From Lactiplantibacillus paraplantarum (lineage in GTDB: Bacteria; Bacillota; Bacilli; Lactobacillales; Lactobacillaceae): a stretch of DNA of 64,000 nucleotides. The position numbers and the translations under genes were made by a program. The notes beneath the pieces are model-generated. The model saw nothing but the letters and a program-made list of their open reading frames with translations. It was not told where the DNA came from and searched no databases. Positions 1 to 8,123 of the stretch are shown here, piece after piece (positions within the stretch are counted from its first letter, which is position 1; every line of letters starts with the position of its first letter). The stretch is from contig NZ_CP032744.1 of the NCBI RefSeq assembly GCF_003641145.1, positions 434,001-498,000 of the forward strand, given 5' to 3'.

Positions 1-98
1 CTTTGGCTGGGACGTCTTTTTTTGTGGCAATGGTGCTGCTAAGAATTAGGGTGAAATTGGCGGCTCTTCGTCAAGTGAAGTTGATGGAATTATTATGA
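1..98 (+). pseudogene. 3' end of an unidentified gene, tail replaced by IS insertion
   Basis: An open frame enters from the left edge (codons in phase with position 3) and reads a hydrophobic stretch followed by basic residues (LAGTSFFVAMVLLRIRVKLA), like the last membrane helix of a membrane protein. It crosses into the left end of the ISL3 element at 62 and stops at TGA 96-98, gaining about ten IS-encoded residues. If the IS and one copy of its 8-bp duplication are removed, the same frame continues at 1571 and stops at TAG 1619-1621, giving a different tail. The original gene probably ended there. Product unknown; only about 20 native codons are visible. Confidence 0.4.
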
Positions 99-1570
99 AG
101 TACCTGGACTTAAATTGGTCTAGGTACTTTTATATTTCTCACAGTTTGTCGTACTGGATGGAGCCATTGAAGTTGAATCTTGATGCGGTTGATATAATTA
201 AGCCAATTACGAAAACCAAAGGCGGCGTTCTTAATCTTCTTAATGCGGCCAATAGTGCCCCCTAAATAACCGTTTGAATATGGTGATTCAACGGCATTTA
301 GAACTTGTTGACGATACTTTTTAAAACTTTTAATTGTTGTATCCATTGGGTTATCAAGCTGGTGGTAAGCGCGTAAGGTCTGATCAAATAGTGCCATATT
401 ATGGGTACGCAGAGCCGTCATAATATCTTGATAGGTTTCATAAGCCGTTTCAAAATTATGATTCAATGCGAGTCCCTCGGTGACGAGGTTAAGGTCTGTC
501 TCATAATAATCAACACTCTTGTGATACTGTGGCAAGACTTTCTCTAATTTTCCCATGGGTCGTAGGAATTGTTTCCATTCGTGTTTCATGAATTTATATT
601 TTTTATCAGTCTTATCTAGGGTCTTCATCACCTGAATCCGAATTTGATTTAAGGAGCGATTTGCCATTTGTACAATGTGGAAACGGTCCACCACAACTTT
701 AGCATTGGAAAAGAGTTCGGTAACCAAATTAATATAACCGGCATTCAAGTCTAAGGTGATGGTTTCGACATTCATACGTGCTTTTAGTGAGAAGCCGCAA
801 AAGTACGCTTTGATATACCGACTAGTTCGATAAGCTAGAATCTCGCCGATGGTGTGGCGGTCAGAATCACACCAAATAAAGCTCATTTTTTTATCTACTG
901 AGGCAAACTCGTCAAATGCCAGGTGCTTGGGTAGTTGATCTTTGGCGTATTGTTGGTGTTGGCTAGCTTCCTCGTCAATAATTCTTTGAACTGTTTTGTC
1001 GGAGACATGATAGCGTTGGGCGATGTCTTTATTTGACTGATTTCGAGCGGTTTCACTAAGAATTAGTTGGCGAACTGGTTGCGAAATCTGATAGTTTTGC
1101 CAAATATAATTGGTTTGCGCGTCAAAAGTTGTGTGGCATTCTCGACAAAGAAACCGCTGGCGCTTTAAAGCCAGATAGGTTGGTCGATGGACCAATGATG
1201 GCACAATGATCATATTAGTGTTAAAGCCGTTTTTTACGAGGTTGTCGAAGCCACAATTGATACAACGTGGCGGTAAATAAGTCAAAACGGCCGGGATAAT
1301 CAAAGCTTCGCATCCATCAACAGTTTTCAGGTAAGAATCTTCGTGAAATTTAATGTTTAAGTCTTTTATTTCGAGCACATTTCGGATAGACTGACTAGTA
1401 AGGGGCATTATCGATACATCCTTTCTAAACTTTTACTGTGGTAGGTTGAGGTAGCGAACTGGACAATGATAATGTCCTGTTTTTGCGTTCTCAAGAACTA
1501 AACAAATCAAATGGTATAGAAAAAAGAGCCTCAAGGCAAATTGCCTATCAACTCCAAATAGTGTAGCGCC
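62..1570 (-). mobile_element. ISL3-family insertion sequence, complete
   Basis: The element is 1509 bp with imperfect 24-bp terminal inverted repeats at 62-85 and 1547-1570. Both begin GGC and share AGTTGAT at the same offset. The 8-bp sequence AAATTGGC lies directly outside both ends (54-61 and 1571-1578), the target-duplication length expected for ISL3. It carries one intact transposase gene on the minus strand, so it may still be active. The right end lies 114 bp before the next gene, and that gene's promoter is outside the element. Confidence 0.9.
110..1408 (-). CDS. ISL3-family transposase
   Basis: A 432-residue transposase, the usual length for ISL3. The N-terminal part has a zinc-finger-like arrangement (CINCGF near residues 49-54, CREC near 88-91). 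A helix-turn-helix segment follows (around 120-150, RYHVSDKTVQRIIDEEA), then the DDE-type catalytic domain. That domain contains the acidic motifs LAFDEFA (near 165) and VVVDRFHIVQMANR (near 240), typical of the ISL3 catalytic core. The start ATG is preceded by AGAAAGGATG. The frame is intact with no stop or frameshift. It should catalyse movement of the surrounding element. Which named ISL3 member this is was not determined. Confidence 0.92.
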   Translation of the reverse strand: MPLTSQSIRNVLEIKDLNIKFHEDSYLKTVDGCEALIIPAVLTYLPPRCINCGFDNLVKNGFNTNMIIVPSLVHRPTYLALKRQRFLCRECHTTFDAQTNYIWQNYQISQPVRQLILSETARNQSNKDIAQRYHVSDKTVQRIIDEEASQHQQYAKDQLPKHLAFDEFASVDKKMSFIWCDSDRHTIGEILAYRTSRYIKAYFCGFSLKARMNVETITLDLNAGYINLVTELFSNAKVVVDRFHIVQMANRSLNQIRIQVMKTLDKTDKKYKFMKHEWKQFLRPMGKLEKVLPQYHKSVDYYETDLNLVTEGLALNHNFETAYETYQDIMTALRTHNMALFDQTLRAYHQLDNPMDTTIKSFKKYRQQVLNAVESPYSNGYLGGTIGRIKKIKNAAFGFRNWLNYINRIKIQLQWLHPVRQTVRNIKVPRPI

Positions 1571-1612
1571 AAATTGGCTCGGTCGAATGATAACTATAAT
1601 ATAAAATTATTA

Positions 1613-1641
1613 TTGACTTAGTATAAAAATAATTATAAAAT
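1613..1641 (+). promoter_or_regulatory. Promoter of the secreted-protein gene
   Basis: TTGACT (1613-1618), a 17-base spacer and TAAAAT (1636-1641), in a very AT-rich stretch 43 bp before the start codon. It overlaps the stop codon of the frame that existed before the IS inserted. Confidence 0.6.
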
Positions 1642-1683
1642 TACAATGAATGGAAGCGACAATACTTTTTGGAGGACGACAAA

Positions 1684-2109
1684 ATGAAAGCGCTTAAACT
1701 TAAAATGGTTGCCGTTTGTTTGTTAAGTATCGTAACTTTTGGAGCAGTCGGCGCGAACACTGCGCTTGCTTCGAATGACAATTGGGGATTCAACTTTACT
1801 ATTCAACCCCACCAAGCCAATTCGCGAAGTGGTCCGCGCTATCGCCAGACCACTAATGTGAATAATAAGTGGAAAGTGAACATGCAGAGTTCTGGAGAAG
1901 GGGCTCGTACGGTCACTACTTACTGGTTAGAAAATGCGGGTGGGACCAATGTATCACCATCGCTAAACGTAAAGCAAGGCAATGGCTCGTACTATTCATC
2001 AGCATATTCAAACGCTTCGAAGAAGAACGTGTATTTAACTGCACAGAATAATAACTATAATAGTAGTCGTTATCGTGTATCTGGTTTCTGGGACGAGGAA
2101 ACGAATTAG
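1684..2109 (+). CDS. Small secreted protein, DUF2712-like
   Basis: A 141-residue protein with a classical signal peptide: basic start MKALKLK, a hydrophobic core to about residue 27 and a likely cleavage after TALA. The mature part of about 112 residues is rich in Asn, Ser, Gly and Tyr, has no cysteine and ends WDEETN. The layout (RYRQTT, WKVNM, SGEG, YWLEN, NNNYNSSRY) resembles the DUF2712 family from memory; no function is established. The ATG at 1684 is chosen over an in-frame TTG at 1669 because GGAGG sits just before it. It is the first gene of a cassette with three membrane proteins, an ABC ATPase and a membrane-anchored protein, separated from them by a hairpin. A toxin-like or signalling peptide role is only a guess. 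Confidence 0.65.
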   Translation: MKALKLKMVAVCLLSIVTFGAVGANTALASNDNWGFNFTIQPHQANSRSGPRYRQTTNVNNKWKVNMQSSGEGARTVTTYWLENAGGTNVSPSLNVKQGNGSYYSSAYSNASKKNVYLTAQNNNYNSSRYRVSGFWDEETN

Positions 2110-2199
2110 GAATGCAATAATATTTTTTGATATCAAGACTAATGCTTCCATTCAGTTCACGGGACTAGATGAAGACATTTAGAACTCGTTAGTAATAGT

Positions 2200-2250
2200 T
2201 CGGCGTTACTGGTTAATGATTGCTTCGGTGGTCATTGTCACTAACGCCGA
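2200..2250 (+). terminator. Strong hairpin after the secreted-protein gene
   Basis: TCGGCGTTA (2200-2208) pairs perfectly with TAACGCCGA (2242-2250), with an inner AATGAT/TCATT match. Only a weak T-run follows, so it may attenuate rather than stop transcription into the transporter genes. Confidence 0.5.
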
Positions 2251-2316
2251 TTTGCTTCTCAATCGTTAAATCAATAGACTTGTTCTGACTTATTGGTAAT
2301 GCTTATCGTGAATATG

Positions 2317-2404
2317 TTGACAGCAGCTTGTGATTGCAGCAGCCATTGTGCTTTGATAGGCGCTGTCAATTGATCAACATGCGAAATGTTGATAGGGGGG
2401 AGGA
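2317..2404 (+). promoter_or_regulatory. Inverted repeats in the leader of the ABC cassette
   Basis: TTGACAGC (2317-2324) faces GCTGTCAA (2362-2369). A perfect 8-bp hairpin, ATCAACAT-GCGAA-ATGTTGAT (2373-2393), ends directly at the ribosome-binding site AGGGGGGAGG (about 2394-2404). This may be an operator or an RNA element that controls translation of the first membrane protein. I recognise no known family. Confidence 0.35.
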
Positions 2405-2408
2405 TCAG

Positions 2409-3167
2409 ATGAAGTATTTCAAGACACGTTTGATAATGGATAAACGCTATTGGCTCATGACGTTACTCTTCGTGGTTGTGATTAATATAGATTTATTACT
2501 AATCGTTAAGGAAAGGGAACCTTTTTCGGGACAGTTTTTGACGTTTTTATCAGGGAGTTCATTTGGGCACTATCCGCAAATGGCACTGCTGTGGTTGCTA
2601 CCAGCATACTTACTACTTGGCCCCGGTCGATGGTATTTACAAGATGTTAAGGTTGGTCAGATTAATCTACTCATAACACGGATACGAAAGCCTCAGTACT
2701 TGCATCAATTGTTACGAACGTCATTTATTAGTGTTGCGGCAAGTGCCTTATTAGCGTTGTTGTTAAATTATGGATTAGCGTTATTGCTTTTTCAAAATGG
2801 TAGCGGTAATAGTTATCGGATGAGTGATTTTCAAGATGGTACTGACCAATACTTATATTGGCAATTGTTACATCCAGTACTGGCTAACTTACTCACAATC
2901 TTGTTAACAGCGTTACTTTTAGGGTTGTTTGCGATGGCAATTATTGCATTGAGTTTTATGTTCAAGAAAGTTAGCTATGTTTTTGCGCTGAGCATGGTGG
3001 CGTGGTTTATCCCAATTTCCACGAAATACTCGATATTGGCAGTGATTCAGCCGTTCCAAGAGACAACATTGACTGCACAGCTGATGATACTTCTCGTGTA
3101 TGTCATCGTTTTATTAGGTATTATCTGTGTTGGTTATGGGACTGAGGTGCATCGTGATGAGCTTTGA
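2409..3167 (+). CDS. Small integral membrane protein, probable ABC permease subunit 1
   Basis: A 252-residue protein with about six hydrophobic segments (roughly residues 15-34, 58-75, 107-129, 160-190, 195-215 and 225-247). The size suits an ABC-2-type permease subunit. No soluble domain or catalytic motif is visible. The ATG at 2409 follows a very strong AGGGGGGAGG; an upstream in-frame ATG at 2334 lacks such a site and would run through the leader hairpins. It overlaps the next membrane-protein gene by 11 bp, so the two are co-translated. With the two following membrane proteins and the ATPase it probably forms an export or immunity-type transporter. Substrate unknown; the upstream secreted protein is the obvious candidate. 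Confidence 0.6.
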   Translation: MKYFKTRLIMDKRYWLMTLLFVVVINIDLLLIVKEREPFSGQFLTFLSGSSFGHYPQMALLWLLPAYLLLGPGRWYLQDVKVGQINLLITRIRKPQYLHQLLRTSFISVAASALLALLLNYGLALLLFQNGSGNSYRMSDFQDGTDQYLYWQLLHPVLANLLTILLTALLLGLFAMAIIALSFMFKKVSYVFALSMVAWFIPISTKYSILAVIQPFQETTLTAQLMILLVYVIVLLGIICVGYGTEVHRDEL

Positions 3168-3861
3168 ACGGGCCGAGAAGCGCTATTTTCCGCACTTACT
3201 AATTATTATATTTTTTATGTGTACATGGTTCATAAAAGAACTACAGTTACTAATAAATACTGATACGTTAGGGCTGTACTTGCTTGAGACGAATAAATCC
3301 GCCTTTAATTATTTTGATAATTTAACGTTTGCCTTTATGTATTTGCCGCTATATTTGCTGTTCGAGTATATGTTGTGGCACGAAAATTCTCAGATTGTGG
3401 TTCGCTTTGGCTCCCGAGTCCGTTATTTACGCGCACAGACAATTGGTTTGATTAGGAGTACTTTGCTGTTTTGGCTGGTTTTCGCGTTCTTCGGCGCATT
3501 GCCGTTAGTTTCGTTACCAGGATCAGATGGGGGAACATTTATTTATCTCTATGTGGTTCAAACGCTAGCGTATTTCTTGATTAGTTTAGAATTTGGAATT
3601 GTGTTGTTTTGGTTCTTTCAGTTATTGCCTAAATTGCATTTAGTGCCTTTCCTTTTGCTCGCAGTACTTCCTATCATTTATTATAGTTTCCCAATCAGGC
3701 CGATGAACCTGTTTCAAAAAATTGATTTGCTCAAACGATATTATTATATGCAGGATTTAACGGCATTACCGGTGCCAACCTTAATCATACTTGTTGCCGT
3801 TCCGATTATGACGCTGTGCATGCGAGTGTTGTGGATTCAGCATGAGGAGTTTTGGCAATGA
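3157..3861 (+). CDS. Small integral membrane protein, probable ABC permease subunit 2
   Basis: A 234-residue, strongly hydrophobic protein with about six predicted membrane segments, beginning MSFERAEKRYF. Like its neighbours it has short charged loops and no recognisable soluble domain. The ATG at 3157 lies inside the end of the preceding gene with GAGG just before it. Its stop overlaps the start of the third membrane gene (ATGA at 3858-3861). Three consecutive different permease-size proteins served by a single ATPase is unusual; the pattern recalls bacteriocin or peptide export and immunity cassettes, but this is inferred from layout only. Confidence 0.6.
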   Translation: MSFERAEKRYFPHLLIIIFFMCTWFIKELQLLINTDTLGLYLLETNKSAFNYFDNLTFAFMYLPLYLLFEYMLWHENSQIVVRFGSRVRYLRAQTIGLIRSTLLFWLVFAFFGALPLVSLPGSDGGTFIYLYVVQTLAYFLISLEFGIVLFWFFQLLPKLHLVPFLLLAVLPIIYYSFPIRPMNLFQKIDLLKRYYYMQDLTALPVPTLIILVAVPIMTLCMRVLWIQHEEFWQ

Positions 3862-4532
3862 AAAGACGACTTCAATACGGCGTACTATTACTAATTGCGC
3901 TAGTACCGGTGGTGTATTACGCACATTTTTTTGAAGGGCTCCACCCCGGTACGGTGTATTTCTATACCGATGGCTTACCACCGCTTGCGAATCCCTACTT
4001 GGTGCGCATTTGGTTTTTTCCAATTATTGCTTTGCTGGCCGTGAATTTCAATTTCGTGCATCATCAGTTACACGGGCCGTTTATCCAAACGGTTGTCAGA
4101 ACTCAGACGCGCAGTCAGCTTTTTGGCCGCTTGTATGCGACTAAAATCGGGCGTCAAATGGGTGTTTTAATGGGTGGACTGGTTGTTTATTTACTGTGCC
4201 GAATGATTTCTGGCTATGCTGTATGGTGGCCTAACTGGACGCACATGGGCCTTTCGTTATTAGCATTTTTACTGCTATTCTCTATTCAATTTGTGGGTGA
4301 TTTGTTTGTTGAACCGCTGATTGTTTATATTGTTCTTAATGTATACGTCTTTGTCAGTGTTTCCTTGCCAGCCGTTAACATGAATAGTGTGATGGGACTG
4401 GTACTGTTTCCGAACGCGTTAATGGCCTGTCGAGTACCGCATGTTGGCCTTTATTACGGCGGTTTGCTGGTCATGGGACTACTATTTATCTTAATTGGAA
4501 GGTACAGATTCAGCCGAATGGATCTGTTATAG
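3858..4532 (+). CDS. Small integral membrane protein, probable ABC permease subunit 3
   Basis: A 224-residue membrane protein with about six hydrophobic segments (first near residues 7-22, last near 200-218). It starts at the ATG of an ATGA overlap with the previous gene, with GAGGAG upstream at 3844-3849. The stop TAG is directly followed by the ATPase gene, so expression should be tightly coupled. No family was recognised. The short internal segment around residues 70-90 (HGPFIQTVVRTQTRSQLFGR) is basic and could be a cytoplasmic coupling loop to the ATPase. Confidence 0.6.
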   Translation: MKRRLQYGVLLLIALVPVVYYAHFFEGLHPGTVYFYTDGLPPLANPYLVRIWFFPIIALLAVNFNFVHHQLHGPFIQTVVRTQTRSQLFGRLYATKIGRQMGVLMGGLVVYLLCRMISGYAVWWPNWTHMGLSLLAFLLLFSIQFVGDLFVEPLIVYIVLNVYVFVSVSLPAVNMNSVMGLVLFPNALMACRVPHVGLYYGGLLVMGLLFILIGRYRFSRMDLL

Positions 4533-4541
4533 GTGAGTACG

Positions 4542-5186
4542 ATGATTGAATTGAACGATGTGACTAAGTCATTGAATGGGCACTTGGTTTTGGATCATAT
4601 CAGTCGAACGTTCATGGATGGGCGGATCTATGGGTTGCGTGGTAAGAATGGTGCGGGGAAGACAATGCTGCTACGCGCCATTGCCGGATTAATTAACATT
4701 GAGTCTGGAAAAATTATGATTAATGGCACACAGTTACACGATGGGATGGACTTTCCGCCCAGCCTAGGGATTTTGATTGAAAATAACAACTTAATGCCAG
4801 AATACACGGCACGTAAGAACTTGCAATTATTGGCTAAAATTAAAAAGGTCGCGAGCGATGCTGACATTGATGCGACCATTACGCGAGTTGGCTTGGATCC
4901 GGATGACAAGCGAACGGTCAAACAATTTTCCTTGGGAATGCGGCAACGCTTGGCAATCGCGCAGGCTCTCTTTGAACGGCCGGCCTTGATCTTATTAGAT
5001 GAACCGACCAACGCGATTGATACTGACGGGGTTAATCAGGTTCGGACGATTCTACTTGAAGAAAAAGCACGCGGCGCAACCATTATTATTGCTAGTCATA
5101 CGGCTGAGGATCTGGTTGTGTTGGCGGATGAAATCTATGATATGGCTGAGGGAAAAATCTATGAATCAGCAGACACGCAAGACTAG
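4542..5186 (+). CDS. ABC transporter ATP-binding protein
   Basis: A 214-residue ATPase. Walker A is GKNGAGKT (about residues 34-41), the signature is FSLGMRQR, Walker B is ALILLDEPT and the switch His lies in IIASHTAED. The family is the small single-domain exporter ATPases that pair with ABC-2-type permeases. ATG 4542 is preferred because AGGTGAG sits five bases upstream; an in-frame GTG at 4533, directly after the previous stop, would add three residues. Its 3' end overlaps the next gene by 26 bp. It should energise the transporter formed by the three upstream membrane proteins. Confidence 0.85.
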   Translation: MIELNDVTKSLNGHLVLDHISRTFMDGRIYGLRGKNGAGKTMLLRAIAGLINIESGKIMINGTQLHDGMDFPPSLGILIENNNLMPEYTARKNLQLLAKIKKVASDADIDATITRVGLDPDDKRTVKQFSLGMRQRLAIAQALFERPALILLDEPTNAIDTDGVNQVRTILLEEKARGATIIIASHTAEDLVVLADEIYDMAEGKIYESADTQD

Positions 5187-5811
5187 ATATTTATTTATTG
5201 GGATTTTTTCAATCCTATGTGTGATTCTAATCGGGGTGATGATCCATAAGTACCGGGTTGCGCACAGCGATATTCGCTTACATTCTACAAAGACGAATAC
5301 TGCCAAAACTTTTCGCTACTCAGTCCAAAAAGAGATGACGGCAGATCAGGCTGGTCAGGATTTTCAACCGGGGTATTATGACGTCCACGTTACTAATGGC
5401 AAGGTATACGTGAGTGGCTTTCTAGGGAGCGGCCAGACGATTCAGAACATGCTGTATGTCAGTGGCAATCATCTTAACTTTACGGGGCATGGTGAGACCA
5501 AGTTGACCCCGTCTCACTTTAAGCCGTTGCAGTTTAAGTCACGACGGGCGGTACTTGAGAATACCTTTGGTAACTACACGGCTGGTCGTGAAATTCCAGC
5601 TGGTAAGTATCAAATCTCCTGGTCAACGCCGACAAAGCGTCAGGCGAACTTGGTCATTAGTATTCAAAAAGGCACAAAGGTTCAGCGTTCGATTGACCTA
5701 AGGGCTGATAAAATGGTGACGTTCAAGTTAGCCAAGGCGGAGGTATTAGCCATTAACCCGCCAGTAACGACCAAGGTTGTACCACTACGCATTACCATCA
5801 CTAAGAAATAG
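5161..5811 (+). CDS. Membrane-anchored extracellular protein of the ABC cassette
   Basis: A 216-residue protein with one N-terminal hydrophobic helix (about residues 10-28, FIGIFSILCVILIGVMI) and an extracellular part of about 185 residues. There is no lipobox and no sortase motif. Two similar short blocks are visible: FQPGYYDVHV near residue 65 and REIPAGKYQISW near 148, each followed by beta-rich sequence, suggesting a duplicated small domain. The ATG overlaps the end of the ATPase gene, with GAGGG upstream, so it belongs to the same operon. It could be an accessory or immunity-type partner of the transporter. I do not recognise the family. Confidence 0.6.
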   Translation: MNQQTRKTRYLFIGIFSILCVILIGVMIHKYRVAHSDIRLHSTKTNTAKTFRYSVQKEMTADQAGQDFQPGYYDVHVTNGKVYVSGFLGSGQTIQNMLYVSGNHLNFTGHGETKLTPSHFKPLQFKSRRAVLENTFGNYTAGREIPAGKYQISWSTPTKRQANLVISIQKGTKVQRSIDLRADKMVTFKLAKAEVLAINPPVTTKVVPLRITITKK

Positions 5812-5927
5812 TCGTCTTAGGTGTAATGCTAGTGGCTGACTGGAAGTTCTAGCTAGTTGCCAGAAAATTAATATCAAATGGATGGCTAAAAATGATAGGT
5901 TGCTCAAATTGTTAGTTTTAGCTCTAA

Positions 5928-5970
5928 AACAGCCCACCTCGGTTCGTTAGTAGAACCGAGGTGGGCTGTT
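5928..5970. terminator. Bidirectional terminator
   Basis: A perfect 18-bp stem (5928-5945 with 5953-5970) and a 7-base loop lie between two convergent genes. It should terminate the ABC cassette and the minus-strand gene. Confidence 0.85.
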
Positions 5971-5986
5971 ATGGTCGTCTTTACAC

Positions 5987-7120
5987 TTAGTAGCGCATGA
6001 TAGCCAAAGCGGCGGTCTCAACTGGCATCCGGTCGGCGGGAATAATCCGAATTTGGCCATTCATTGCCATGACCACGTCGACGAGGTCATCAATCAGGTT
6101 GTCAGGAGCGGCAATGGGATCGTCTAATTGAACGTCGGCTGTCGGCAGAGTACCCGCAACGTTTGCATCCGCTGCTACAATCAAGGTATCGATGCGACCA
6201 CTTAATGCGGGCTTGATCATGTCAAATGGGTCGGCTAGAGCCAATTGACGAGATTTAGCCTGATCATAACGTTCTAGTAAAATATCGGCTAGTTGCGTAT
6301 GCCACTTAGTCTGAACGGGTTCAGTCGCTGTTTGCATTGCGCCGACTGTTAAGTTCTTGGGTGACTTGTCGATCATCAAATGCTGTGACAAGTATGGGTT
6401 CTTATTAACAGCGCGGAAGACCGCCTGATTATGGGGAAGTCCCATTAAGATTAACGGTCGCTGAGTCTTTTGCGAATGTGACTGGACGTATTGTGCGACT
6501 TGAAGATAATAATTACGCTGGTCAATGTCACGTTCTTCTGCCTTGGCATTGTGGCCGTGATAGTTAATACCGTGGGGGCCAGCGTTATAATTCAAATCGC
6601 CACCGCGTTTTTCGGTTCCCAACGCTTCTGTCAAAGTACGTGGGGCTTCGGATGGCAAGTCAAGTTCGACAAAGCTGCCATCACGCTGGGCATAGAGGGC
6701 CATACTATCTTCATTTAGTGCCAACAAGTCAAAGTCGAATTGATGTTGGCGGTCAGCTAGTACTGGGCGAATCGCTGGCATACTATTGACACTGACTTGA
6801 TTATCAGTGGGATATTGTAAATCAAAGATATGCAACTCGCGGCTGTTAGTTATAATGCCGGTTTGAGGGCCAGTGTGTTGAAGCCAAAAAGCGTTATCAT
6901 TAATCAGTTGCTCTAATTGGGTGGCATAAGGAGTAAAATCGGTCTTGGGAAAGTGGTGGGCCATCTGGGTTTCGGCTTCATTAACTAATTGTTTGAATTG
7001 TAAGCGGCGGCGATTGAGGTCATTGAGTACAACGGCCGTGTTGAGATAAATTGCAATATATGGGCCAGCTTCACGTTGTTGCATCAGTTGATTGAGATCG
7101 TTTTTAACCATAGTTTCCAT
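5987..7120 (-). CDS. Bacterial archaeo-eukaryotic release-factor-like (baeRF) protein
   Basis: A 377-residue soluble protein. The general layout resembles bacterial proteins related to archaeo-eukaryotic peptide-release factor domain 2/3 (baeRF): an N-terminal part opening with REAGPYIAIYLNT, a central RPLILMG stretch near residue 220, and a C-terminal domain with GRIDTLIVAADANVAG and a final NGQIRIIP. The usual GGQ loop is not evident; the nearest is EKRGGDLNYN near residue 170. These proteins have been proposed to act on ribosomes, hibernation or ribosome rescue, but there is little experimental data. The ATG is preceded by AGCAGG. It is monocistronic, between a shared terminator and the divergent sortase gene. 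The family call rests on overall pattern only. Confidence 0.5.
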   Translation of the reverse strand: METMVKNDLNQLMQQREAGPYIAIYLNTAVVLNDLNRRRLQFKQLVNEAETQMAHHFPKTDFTPYATQLEQLINDNAFWLQHTGPQTGIITNSRELHIFDLQYPTDNQVSVNSMPAIRPVLADRQHQFDFDLLALNEDSMALYAQRDGSFVELDLPSEAPRTLTEALGTEKRGGDLNYNAGPHGINYHGHNAKAEERDIDQRNYYLQVAQYVQSHSQKTQRPLILMGLPHNQAVFRAVNKNPYLSQHLMIDKSPKNLTVGAMQTATEPVQTKWHTQLADILLERYDQAKSRQLALADPFDMIKPALSGRIDTLIVAADANVAGTLPTADVQLDDPIAAPDNLIDDLVDVVMAMNGQIRIIPADRMPVETAALAIMRY

Positions 7121-7318
7121 AGGTCCAACCTGCTTTCTGTTTTTGATAGTTTTAGCATAACAAGAAGTTGATTAGAGACGCAAATATAATGATTATAATA
7201 AGCTATACATAATTAAATCGAACTTAACGAATTCGGGGCTTTATTATGCGAACTAATTAAGGTATATTTACCGTAGTGCCTTTGATAAAGGGCATAAACA
7301 AATTAGGAGGCGGGATTA

Positions 7319-8023
7319 ATGAAGTCCAAACAACATCCCGGGTTAAAATGGTTAGGTCGGGTCGTCTTTGTCCTGCTAGTATTAGTATCATTGGCGCTGA
7401 TTTTTAATGAACAAATCAAGAGTTGGTTGGTGAGTTCGTACTCGCCAACCGTTACAACTAAGACAGTCAAACAAAATGCTAAGAAAAAAAGTGACTTTAA
7501 CTTTTCCAAGGTCAAATCACTCGATTTTCAGACGGTAGCAAAGGCGCGGATGAATAAGAACGCCATTAATGTGATCGGTTCAATTGCCATTCCATCGGTA
7601 GACTTATACTTGCCAATTGGTAACGGGGTCAGCAACGAGACGTTGGCCTTGGCTGCTGGGACGATGAAAGCTGATCAAAAGATGGGGCAGGGGAATTATG
7701 CCTTAGCTGGTCATCACATGATTAAGCACGGGGCCTTGTTTAGCCCACTTTATTACAAGAGTAAGGTTGGTCAGATGATCTATATCAGCGATGCCAAAAA
7801 GATTTATGCGTATAAGACGAGTCAACGAACATTTATTAAGGCAACCGATGTTCAAGTGATTGATGATGTTCCTGGTCAGAAGCTAATCACTTTAATTACT
7901 TGCGATAAAACTGGGGCTGGACGGTTAATGATTCGTGGTAAATATGTCCAGCAATGGGCGTTCAAGACGGCCCCAGATCATGTTCAGAAGGCCTTCACAA
8001 GTCATTTTAATAACAAATATTAA
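7319..8023 (+). CDS. srtA: Sortase A (class A transpeptidase)
   Basis: A 234-residue housekeeping sortase that cleaves LPxTG-type signals and anchors surface proteins to peptidoglycan. One membrane helix near residues 11-30 places the catalytic part outside the cell. The active-site His is in LAGHHMIKHG (about residue 137), the nucleophilic Cys is C195 in LITLITC and the Arg is R206 in GRLMIRGK. Spacing and length are normal for class A. The ATG follows AGGAGG. It is transcribed alone, divergent from the baeRF-like gene, and the LemA gene follows 100 bp later in the same direction. No sorting-substrate gene is adjacent, which fits a housekeeping role. Confidence 0.93.
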   Translation: MKSKQHPGLKWLGRVVFVLLVLVSLALIFNEQIKSWLVSSYSPTVTTKTVKQNAKKKSDFNFSKVKSLDFQTVAKARMNKNAINVIGSIAIPSVDLYLPIGNGVSNETLALAAGTMKADQKMGQGNYALAGHHMIKHGALFSPLYYKSKVGQMIYISDAKKIYAYKTSQRTFIKATDVQVIDDVPGQKLITLITCDKTGAGRLMIRGKYVQQWAFKTAPDHVQKAFTSHFNNKY

Positions 8024-8123
8024 CAATTATTACATTCGGGTGGTAAGGATACCGTCCAGACGTGATTCACGGTACAATAGAAGCAGGATTTGAAGTTTAA
8101 CATAATTTAGAGGGGGTCTATTG

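Noticed and set aside
1525-1531. AAGAGCC as the right end of the ISL3 element
   Set aside because: It resembles the left GGCTCTT, but the 8-bp duplication and the AGTTGAT match place the end at 1570.
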